Positions 1 through 6,524 of a stretch of 37,155 nucleotides of DNA are shown here, one piece after another; positions within the stretch are counted from its first letter, which is position 1, and each line of letters opens with the position of its first letter. The position numbers were made by a program, and so were the translations under genes. Origin of the DNA: a virus; the IMG/VR virus record IMGVR_UViG_3300047321_000528, positions 1 to 37,155 of that record; one strand, 5' to 3'. Under the pieces are notes generated by a model that was given only the letters and a program-made list of their open reading frames with translations, ran no database searches and was not told the origin of the DNA.

Positions 1-1
1 A

Positions 2-553
2 TGCAGCGTCGGGAAGAAAGTCTGTCACCACTGCGACACGGACTTCGACAGGATGGATCCGTGGAAAGGTGGCGGATCTCTCACGCTGACCGCTCTCGTA
101 GACTGGGCGAAGGCCAATGAACTCGTTCACGTCTGCTTTACGGGCGGTGAGCCATTCGACCAGCCTCACCTTGAGAACCTCGCCGAAGCCTTCATCCAGG
201 ACGACTTCCAGATCCACATCGAAACGTCCGGCACTATCAAACTGCCTGACTGGGCGTCGCACGACCAAATCTGGATTACGATGAGTCCGAAACCCGGCTG
301 GCTCAAAGAGAACGTCACCCCCTGCAAGGAAGTCAAGGTGATTGTCGGCGGCCTCGGCAACGGTCCAGGCTGGCCAACGATCGACGACGCACTCTACTTC
401 GCGAATGAGTGTGCCAAACCCACCTTCCTCCAACCGTGCAACAAGAAGTACGAAGTTGACTTCGAAGCCCTGAAAGTCGTCCAGGACCTCCAGCGTCAAC
501 ACCCTGAACTCCGCCTCAGTGTGCAGATGCACAAGCTTCTGAAAGTGCGATAA
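2..553 (+). CDS. queE: 7-carboxy-7-deazaguanine synthase QueE (5' end outside window)
   Basis: Radical-SAM enzyme that converts 6-carboxytetrahydropterin to 7-carboxy-7-deazaguanine in the preQ0 pathway. The frame is open from base 2, so the true start lies upstream; the ATG at 53 is internal. Seen near the visible start: a Cys, then VCHHCDTDF, which carries the last two cluster cysteines (CxxC) followed by the QueE-typical DT. Further on are CFTGGEP (SAM-binding GGE motif), IHIETSGT, MSPKPG, FLQP and a C-terminal LSVQMHKLLKVR, the same order as in QueE. The spacing C-x6-C-x2-C differs from the canonical Cx3Cx2C, but QueE enzymes are known to vary here. The stop (TAA 551-553) shares one base with the ATG of the next small gene. 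FolE follows directly, which supports the pathway assignment. Another radical-SAM activase is possible but less likely. Confidence 0.9.
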   Translation, partial: CSVGKKVCHHCDTDFDRMDPWKGGGSLTLTALVDWAKANELVHVCFTGGEPFDQPHLENLAEAFIQDDFQIHIETSGTIKLPDWASHDQIWITMSPKPGWLKENVTPCKEVKVIVGGLGNGPGWPTIDDALYFANECAKPTFLQPCNKKYEVDFEALKVVQDLQRQHPELRLSVQMHKLLKVR

Positions 554-648
554 TGCCGGACGGAGCCTTGATGGCAGACTGGGGATATTACCTCATCCTC
601 GCCGCCTGGGCTCTCATCCTGCTCCTCATCGCCTGGAGAAAACGATGA
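553..648 (+). CDS. Tiny single-pass membrane protein between queE and folE
   Basis: Open frame of 31 codons if started at ATG 553 (TAATG overlap with the queE stop), or 25 aa if started at ATG 571. The 571 start is preceded by GGAG at 562-565 with a 5-base spacer, so it may be the real one. The product is MADWGYY followed by about 15 hydrophobic residues rich in Leu, Ile and Ala, and ends WRKR, which fits a single N-out/C-in transmembrane helix with a positive-inside tail. Its stop overlaps the folE start as ATGA (645-648), the junction style used throughout this operon. I do not recognise a family. It may be a small membrane-active phage protein. Confidence 0.55.
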   Translation: MPDGALMADWGYYLILAAWALILLLIAWRKR

Positions 649-1205
649 CCAAGAAACGCAGTCGCTTTAACACCGCCAAAATGGAGCAAGGCGTTACGCT
701 CCTCCTACAAGGAATGGGAATCGATGTCGAAAACGACAACTACAAAGAGACGCCGAAACGCGTCGCCAGCCTCTTCAAAGAAATGCTCTCCCCAGCCGCA
801 TCTAACTGGAAGACTTTTCCCACATCGTACCGGGGCGCCGTCCTCCTTCGGAACCACGAAGTCATCGGCCTCTGTCCGCATCACTTGCAGCCGGTTCCAA
901 TGCGAGTACACGTTGCGTATATTCCCAAGAAAAAGGCTCTGGGCCTATCTAAACTGGCTCGAGCAGTTGAAGAGCGACTGTCCATGCCCGTCCTGCAGGA
1001 GCAACTTACACAAGATGTTGCAGATGCTCTCGAAGCACACCTCGAGCCTATCGGGTGCTGTGTTATCATCACCGGCCGGCACGGATGCATGCAGTTTCGA
1101 GGCATACGTTCCGACGCTGACGTCGTCACTTCCGCGATGCGAGGAGCCTTCTTTGTTGATTCGAAGGCCCGTGAAGAAATCATGATGCTGATCGGGAGGC
1201 CGTAG
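645..1205 (+). CDS. folE: GTP cyclohydrolase I (FolE)
   Basis: Converts GTP to 7,8-dihydroneopterin triphosphate, the first step toward folate and, in this context, toward 7-deazaguanines. The 186-aa length is typical of bacterial FolE. Visible signatures are GLCPHHLQPVPMRVHVAYIP (zinc Cys and catalytic His region), ALGLSKLARAVE, MPVLQEQLTQDVADAL and GRHGCMQFRGI (second zinc Cys and RG loop), all in family order. The start is ATG 645 with GGAGA at 635-639. It overlaps the preceding small gene as ATGA, and its TAG (1203-1205) overlaps the GTG start of the polymerase gene. Its position beside QueE argues for a preQ0 role rather than host folate supply. QueD and QueC are not in the window and would have to come from elsewhere in the genome or from the host. 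Confidence 0.95.
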   Translation: MTKKRSRFNTAKMEQGVTLLLQGMGIDVENDNYKETPKRVASLFKEMLSPAASNWKTFPTSYRGAVLLRNHEVIGLCPHHLQPVPMRVHVAYIPKKKALGLSKLARAVEERLSMPVLQEQLTQDVADALEAHLEPIGCCVIITGRHGCMQFRGIRSDADVVTSAMRGAFFVDSKAREEIMMLIGRP

Positions 1206-3565
1206 TGGAGGAAGAAGATCATGGCGCAGGAAAACCGTCATTCTGTCAGCAATGTCCTCTATACCACGCACCGGGCCCCGTATTCGGCGAAGGACCCGCC
1301 AACGCAAGAATTATGGTTGTCGGTGAGGCGCCGGGAGAAGAAGAAGCCCGATATCGTCGTCCTTTCATCGGTGGAAGTGGCCAGGTTCTTACAGTACTTC
1401 TCGCGAAGGCTGGGATTAGTCGTAAGGACGTATTCGTCACGAATGCCGTTAAGTGCCGTCCTCCAGGCAACAGAAAACCCACGGGAGAAGAGATTACGTG
1501 TTGCTCAACTATCCTCACGCAGGAGATCCAAGACGTCAAGCCCAACGTCGTAGCGGCGATGGGGGATACCCCTCTCAATGCCCTGACGTACAAAACGGGG
1601 ATCTTTCTGCATCGAGGTGTTCCGCTGCCGGGGCTGGAGGGTGTGAAAGTTGTTGGAACACTCCACCCCGCCTACGTAATGAGGGATCAAGGCGCGTTTG
1701 CCTATCCAATCTTCGATCTTCAGCGGGTCCTCGGGGAGAGTGCCTTTCCTGAGATTCGTCGCGTTCCCACTGCCTACGTGAGAGACGGGAGTGTGCAGGA
1801 AGCGAGAGACCTTCACGCTCTCGCACTTGAGCACGGCTACGTAGTCTACGACCTTGAGACGACGAACCTAGACCCTCGTAACAGCGACATCATTTGCAAT
1901 GGCTTGGGAGTCCTCCCTGGCCAAAGCACGTGCTTCCGCTGGCACCCTGAGATGAGGAAAGTCCACGCGGAGATCATGCTCGACGGTCGCGTTGCGAAAG
2001 TCGGGCAGAATTCTGAGTCTTTCGACCAACCCTTCCTCGAGTACAAAGGTGTTCACTTCAACGGTCCCACCTGGGACACGATGTTGATGTTTCACCTCAT
2101 CAACTCGGACATGAAGAAGGACCTTGCCACTGTCGCCTCGTTCTACACAGACATGCCGTATTGGAAGGACGAGGCGAAGAAGGGCGATCTCTTCACGTAT
2201 AACTGTAAGGACATCGACAGCACGACGCGCGCCTTCCTCGAGATGAAGAAGGAGCTACGCTCTCTCGACATGCTCGACCTCTACACGAAACACGTTGCGC
2301 CTGTCCAGCCGATCCTTCGTCGCATGTCCGCGAAGGGCCTGAAGAAGGACGTGGACAAGGCGATCATGTGGTCGTTCGTCATGAGGAAGAGGGCGATGGA
2401 AATCGAAGCCGTCCTGAAGGAAGGTTTCGGTGATCAAACGCTCAACCTCGACAGTCCGAAACAACTGATGAAAGTCCTCTACGAAGACCTCGGTCTTCCC
2501 GTGCAATACGTACGGGATCGAAATCGTGGTCAGCGTCCTACCGCAAATGAGGAGGCGTTAGAAAACCTTGCCCAAATCTCGGACAATCCCGTTTTCCTCC
2601 AAATCATCGAAAGGCGCAGCCTTCTCAAAGCTGACAGTACCTTCGTCAGCGTGGAGACTGACTCCTCCAATTATATTCACCCTCGCTTTGGCACGGCGAA
2701 GGCTGCAACTGGTCGACTTAACTCGTGGGAACCCAACGCTCAGAACATCCCGCTGGAGCTTCGGGAGATTTACATCCCGGACACTCCGGAGCACGTTTTC
2801 TTCTCCGCCGATTGGAGTCAAGTTGAGTGGAGACTTGCAATGGTTCTCTCAGGAGACAAGGTGGGATTGGATCTTCTCGCCTCGGGAGTCGACCAGCACT
2901 ACGGAATTGCTGCCGAAACCTCTGGTAAGCGAATCGAGGACGTTACTAAGGATGAACGTTACGATTCTAAGTTTATCGTTTACGGTCTCTCTTACGGACG
3001 AGGCATTCCGTCCATCGTCAAGCAGTTGATGAAGACGCCTTCGTATCAGGGGCTGACGTATCAACAGGCGACTGTCAGGGTGACGACCTTCGTTAGCAAG
3101 TTCGCCAAGCGTTTCGAAACGTTCTGGAAGTGGAGAGAACGCAACGTCAAGTTCGTCGAGAAGAACGGCTACCTCAAGAATCCGTGGAACAGACGGAGAT
3201 GGTGGTTCTCCAGGCAAGTAACGGAAGTCTACAACTTCCCTCAGCAGAGCACCGCCGCAGACATGATGTACGATGCGATCATCGACATTGACGGAGACCT
3301 ACCCGCAGGAGCTTCTCTCCGCTTAAGCGTCCATGACGAAGTCGTAGGCGTCACACCAAAGGACCTGGCGAAGCAAGTGAAGGAGTGTGTCGACACTCAC
3401 ATGAATCGAAAGTGGCCCCAGATTGTCGAGGCGAGTGCGAATCCCGACATGATCAGGGTGTACTATCCGCAGGGCTGGAGCTGTCCCGCTGAGACAGTTT
3501 TCGGCCTCAATTGGAAAGAGGCGAAGGAAGGTAACGCCTCCCTCACGAAGGAGTTGCTCGGATGA
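1205..3565 (+). CDS. Family-A DNA polymerase with N-terminal Fe-S uracil-DNA-glycosylase-like domain
   Basis: A 786-aa replicative polymerase. The start is GTG 1205, supported by GGGAGG at 1195-1200 and the lack of another in-frame start. Residues 1-180 resemble family 4/5 UDG: C14 and C17, VVGEAPGEEE (38-47), C84 (KCRPPGNR), C99/C100, and the HP motif in GTLHPAYVMR (151-160), so four candidate Fe-S ligands are present. The 3'-5' exonuclease follows: DLETT (D216, E218), N269/D274 and Y332/D336. The polymerase core shows TGRL with PNAQNIP (502-516), motif A ADWSQVEWRL (D536), O-helix R585/K589/Y593 with YG 597-598, and motif C SVHDEVV (708-714). The key catalytic residues of exonuclease and polymerase appear intact. 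Tyr at the O-helix aromatic position is as in T7 polymerase. The stop overlaps the next start as ATGA. A UDG-like N terminus is known on SPO1-type phage polymerases; whether this one cuts uracil is unknown. Confidence 0.93.
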   Translation: MEEEDHGAGKPSFCQQCPLYHAPGPVFGEGPANARIMVVGEAPGEEEARYRRPFIGGSGQVLTVLLAKAGISRKDVFVTNAVKCRPPGNRKPTGEEITCCSTILTQEIQDVKPNVVAAMGDTPLNALTYKTGIFLHRGVPLPGLEGVKVVGTLHPAYVMRDQGAFAYPIFDLQRVLGESAFPEIRRVPTAYVRDGSVQEARDLHALALEHGYVVYDLETTNLDPRNSDIICNGLGVLPGQSTCFRWHPEMRKVHAEIMLDGRVAKVGQNSESFDQPFLEYKGVHFNGPTWDTMLMFHLINSDMKKDLATVASFYTDMPYWKDEAKKGDLFTYNCKDIDSTTRAFLEMKKELRSLDMLDLYTKHVAPVQPILRRMSAKGLKKDVDKAIMWSFVMRKRAMEIEAVLKEGFGDQTLNLDSPKQLMKVLYEDLGLPVQYVRDRNRGQRPTANEEALENLAQISDNPVFLQIIERRSLLKADSTFVSVETDSSNYIHPRFGTAKAATGRLNSWEPNAQNIPLELREIYIPDTPEHVFFSADWSQVEWRLAMVLSGDKVGLDLLASGVDQHYGIAAETSGKRIEDVTKDERYDSKFIVYGLSYGRGIPSIVKQLMKTPSYQGLTYQQATVRVTTFVSKFAKRFETFWKWRERNVKFVEKNGYLKNPWNRRRWWFSRQVTEVYNFPQQSTAADMMYDAIIDIDGDLPAGASLRLSVHDEVVGVTPKDLAKQVKECVDTHMNRKWPQIVEASANPDMIRVYYPQGWSCPAETVFGLNWKEAKEGNASLTKELLG

Positions 3566-4287
3566 AGCTAGGAATGGAAATTCCAAAGTCACACGCAGAG
3601 GAGTTGAGTCGCCTGACGGACTTCGACTTCGCCATAGCACACAGGATTGTCGGAGACAGGGAGTATAGAGACTTCTTCGTCGGTCAACGTGAGAAGGGAA
3701 GAACGATCATTCTCGACAACGGCTTCCACGAACTCGGGCATATGGCGAAGAGGGAAGACATCGTCATCGCACAATCGATCATCGCGGCGGACATCGTGAT
3801 TAGCCCTGACCGCATCGACGACGTAGAGTTCACTCGGAACAACCTCGAATGGTGCTTGGAGCAGTTCAACCTTCGTACTGCGGCAGTGATCGTCGGAGAC
3901 GATGAAGGTGATAGAATGGGCCTGCTCGAGCTCTACCGAATGATGTACGTACCGACGATCTGCTTCCCCTATCGAAGAGATCGTCAAGCGTGGATAGCGG
4001 AGTTCGATATCCACCACAAAGGCTGGGACCTCGGGAAGCAAGTACATTTCCTCGGAATGCAGGACCTCTCCGAGGCGAGGAGAGCAGCAACACGTTTTCC
4101 GAAAGGGACGTTCGACACCTCGAAGCCGTTGAAGTGGGGATATAAAGTAGAGCGCCTGGACAACGTGACGACCACTCACGGTGCCTGGCCTCACTACGAC
4201 AGCTTCCTCGACGCGCCTGAAATGGAACTTGACCAGATGGCCACTGCCCTCTATAACGTGGCATGCCTTCGGAGGTTTCTCGCGTGA
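3562..4287 (+). CDS. TGT/DpdA-like putative 7-deazaguanine DNA transglycosylase
   Basis: A 241-aa protein that looks like a short member of the tRNA-guanine transglycosylase superfamily. Family-like features in order are IILDNGFHELG (D52-N53-G54), IVISPDRIDD (78-87, compare the PD..gD segment of TGT-like barrels), VHFLGMQD (161-168, compare H-LG) and FDTSKP (184-189, a possible second catalytic Asp). The C-terminal zinc-binding Cys cluster of true bacterial TGT is absent, as expected for DpdA-type DNA enzymes. Phage DpdA swaps guanine in DNA for preQ0 or a derivative. Linkage with queE and folE makes that role the best reading, but the assignment rests on short motifs and context. The start overlaps the polymerase stop (ATGA). 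The 3' end overlaps the next gene. Confidence 0.65.
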   Translation: MKLGMEIPKSHAEELSRLTDFDFAIAHRIVGDREYRDFFVGQREKGRTIILDNGFHELGHMAKREDIVIAQSIIAADIVISPDRIDDVEFTRNNLEWCLEQFNLRTAAVIVGDDEGDRMGLLELYRMMYVPTICFPYRRDRQAWIAEFDIHHKGWDLGKQVHFLGMQDLSEARRAATRFPKGTFDTSKPLKWGYKVERLDNVTTTHGAWPHYDSFLDAPEMELDQMATALYNVACLRRFLA

Positions 4288-5660
4288 AGGACCTTGAGCT
4301 CTCCACCCAGATTCACAAGCTGATGGATGCGCTCAATACGATGACCGATATCGCACCCGAGTCGAAGACGAAAATCTTCTCTTGGGTGCGAGACGTATCA
4401 CCGGCGGCACGTCCTGAGGAGCTGTACTCGAGTCTCGCTCGAGTCTTCCACATGACAATTGAGGACGTTAGGAGGGAAGTTGATCCATCAGCAACTCGCC
4501 CGAATGACTTTGACGACCTCGTCCCACGGAGCGGCTGGATAGCTGACTACGTGAGATACACGCGGAATACCGAGCCTCCTACGGTCTTCCACTTCTTTGC
4601 GGGGATGATGGCGATATCGTCAGCCCTCTCCCGCAATCTCTTCTACGACATGGGCCCGTATCAGCTTTTTCCGAATCTCTGCGTCGTCATCGTGGCGCCG
4701 AGCGGCCGCTGCAAAAAGACGTCCGCATGTCAAATCGCCGTGAACATGATGAACGGAATAGGTCTCAATGTCCTCGCCGACAAGCTCACGCCAGAAGTCC
4801 TCGTTGAATCTCTCAAGGATAAGAATCCGGCAACTGGCCTCCTCTATGCTCCAGAGCTCGCTGCCTTTCTCGGAAAGCAGAAGTACCAAGAGGGCATGGT
4901 TCCGATGCTCACCCGACTTATGGATTGTCCTGACGTTTGGAAATCAGCGACGATCATGCGTGGTGATGCAGAATTGCGGAACGTGGCCCTTACGTTTCTG
5001 GGGGCGAGTACACTGGACTGGATTCAGACGGAAATCCCCAAAAGCGCGTTTGGAGGTGGCTTCATATCGAGGCTACTGTTCGTCGTGCAAGAAGACACAC
5101 CACGTTCATTTCCTCTACCACCTGAAATGGATAAGGAGCAGAAGTTCGCTCTGATGGAGAGGCTACGCCTTCTCACGCAGATCCGCGGGAAGGTGATGAT
5201 GTCGTCGGACTGCCGGGACTGGTACATGTCGTGGTATACGACTAACCAGCGACAGCGTCACGAGAACAAACAATTCAGCGGGTATTACGAAAGAAAACCC
5301 GATCACGCAATGCGGCTCGCCATGCTACTAAACGTCAGCGAGGGCGGCAATCACTTGGAGATGCAGCGATGCCACCTACAACACGCCGTCCGTATTCTCG
5401 ACTGGATCGAAGCATGGTTACCAGGGACTTTCGACAGTCTGCAGGAGTCACAACAAGGAGCAGCGCTCGGCGGACTGATCAAACAGCTCAAAGGAAGACA
5501 GGGTGGAGCAGGGCACAGCGAGTTGCTTCGCCTCAACAGCAAGAAGATGAACGCACTGACGTTCAAACAGACCATCGAGACCGGAGTACAGGCCGGTCTC
5601 ATCATCAAAGACACGAAGAGTGGGAAGTATCTGCTTACGGCAGAGGGTTGGAAACAATGA
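4284..5660 (+). CDS. DUF3987-like P-loop ATPase, putative replicative helicase/primase-associated protein
   Basis: A 458-aa protein. I choose GTG 4284 because GGAGG lies at 4271-4275 and the start forms a GTGA overlap with the previous stop; an upstream in-frame ATG at 4263 would add seven residues. The central region carries VVIVAPSGRCKKTSACQIAV, a P-loop-like motif in which the usual G-x4-GK[ST] is altered (PSGRCKKT). It is followed by an acidic YAPELAAFL segment in the Walker B position and by FLGASTLDWIQTEI, a sensor-like strand. This arrangement is typical of DUF3987-type phage ATPases found near polymerases. The C-terminal 60 residues look like a small winged-helix. It probably acts at the replication fork as the helicase partner of the polymerase. 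The altered P-loop leaves ATPase activity uncertain. Confidence 0.6.
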   Translation: MKDLELSTQIHKLMDALNTMTDIAPESKTKIFSWVRDVSPAARPEELYSSLARVFHMTIEDVRREVDPSATRPNDFDDLVPRSGWIADYVRYTRNTEPPTVFHFFAGMMAISSALSRNLFYDMGPYQLFPNLCVVIVAPSGRCKKTSACQIAVNMMNGIGLNVLADKLTPEVLVESLKDKNPATGLLYAPELAAFLGKQKYQEGMVPMLTRLMDCPDVWKSATIMRGDAELRNVALTFLGASTLDWIQTEIPKSAFGGGFISRLLFVVQEDTPRSFPLPPEMDKEQKFALMERLRLLTQIRGKVMMSSDCRDWYMSWYTTNQRQRHENKQFSGYYERKPDHAMRLAMLLNVSEGGNHLEMQRCHLQHAVRILDWIEAWLPGTFDSLQESQQGAALGGLIKQLKGRQGGAGHSELLRLNSKKMNALTFKQTIETGVQAGLIIKDTKSGKYLLTAEGWKQ

Positions 5661-6079
5661 TCGATTGGCCGAAAATTGCGAAGGAGCGCGGCTTCACGGA
5701 TCCGACAGGTGAGACAGGTATTCCGAAGCTGATGCTCGAAGTGATGTACAAGGAGCACAAGTCGATCGAGGGCATCGCCAACGAGCTAATGATCTCGCGG
5801 CACACGGTGAGGCTCGCGTTCGAACGGTTCCAGATCGAAGTCAAGACGCAAGGAGGTGCCCAGTACGTCAAGTTCGACGTGACTGAGGACCTCCTGGATG
5901 AGATTGAAGCTACGGGAGTGACGGCGGTTGCGCGTCGCCTGGGCGTCGACTACACTTCCGTGTACAAGAGGACTAAAGACGCTCGGCGTAAGCGTCGAGA
6001 GCAGAGAGAAGAGCCTGAGCAGCCATGTGCTGAACCCCAGGACGAGAAAGGAACTCCGCCTCATGGCGAAGATCAATAA
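5657..6079 (+). CDS. Double helix-turn-helix DNA-binding protein
   Basis: A 140-aa protein starting at ATG 5657, overlapping the previous stop as ATGA; a longer reading frame upstream lies inside the ATPase gene and is not credible. Two helix-turn-helix-like segments are visible: residues 36-58 (SIEGIANELMISRHTVRLAF) and 87-107 (GVTAVARRLGVDYTSVYKRT). A very basic stretch (KRTKDARRKRREQRE) and an acidic, Pro-rich tail of about 20 residues follow. It is the last gene of the plus-strand operon. Its final 107 bases overlap the 3' end of the convergent endolysin gene. It could be a transcriptional switch protein or a replication accessory factor. The sequence does not decide between them. Confidence 0.7.
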   Translation: MIDWPKIAKERGFTDPTGETGIPKLMLEVMYKEHKSIEGIANELMISRHTVRLAFERFQIEVKTQGGAQYVKFDVTEDLLDEIEATGVTAVARRLGVDYTSVYKRTKDARRKRREQREEPEQPCAEPQDEKGTPPHGEDQ

Positions 6080-6524
6080 ACCCAAGCTCGACTACAGCTG
6101 CTGGCACCGTGGCACGCTTGAGTATGTCAAGCTGTTCAGAGTGGCGAACCCCCTTCCAGGGATACCCCTCGAAGGTATCGAAGAGCCTCTCGTGCAACAG
6201 CTGTCCCAAGGCACGGTTCCTCTGATGACCTGGGTTGACCCAAACTTCTGCTCCGCGCCACTCTGGCGTATAGTCCTGTGGGTCGGCGTAGAGGTGGATG
6301 GAGAGAATTACGTCGCAGTTCTCTCCATCCGCAATGCTGAGGCGCTCGTCGAGCAGCACGTCCTGATCGAGCACCCGCGTGAGAACCGGAGTATGTTTTC
6401 CTTCGGCCTTCATAAGGGACTCGAGTTGACGTACGACCGCGAGCGTGATATCTTTCTCGCGGTACCTCTTGAAGGGGTAGCCGATGTCCTTGCCTCCATG
6501 CCCAGCGTCAAGACATACTTTCAC
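5973..6524 (-). CDS. N-acetylmuramoyl-L-alanine amidase (Amidase_3), endolysin
   Basis: A 183-aa single-domain cell-wall amidase that cleaves the bond between N-acetylmuramic acid and the stem peptide. Visible signatures are CLDAGHGGKD (zinc His), YREKDITLAV (zinc Glu), ILSIHLYAD (second zinc His in the SIHxNA position) and PAAVVELGFID (catalytic Glu). No signal peptide or separate wall-binding domain is visible, so release depends on a holin or similar. The start is a GTG (6524-6522) sharing one base with the TAG of the giant virion protein (TAGTG). It is the last gene of the minus-strand late operon. Its 3' end overlaps the convergent helix-turn-helix gene by 107 bases. Confidence 0.92.
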   Translation of the reverse strand: MKVCLDAGHGGKDIGYPFKRYREKDITLAVVRQLESLMKAEGKHTPVLTRVLDQDVLLDERLSIADGENCDVILSIHLYADPQDYTPEWRGAEVWVNPGHQRNRALGQLLHERLFDTFEGYPWKGVRHSEQLDILKRATVPAAVVELGFIDLRHEAEFLSRPGVQHMAAQALLSALDAYAERL

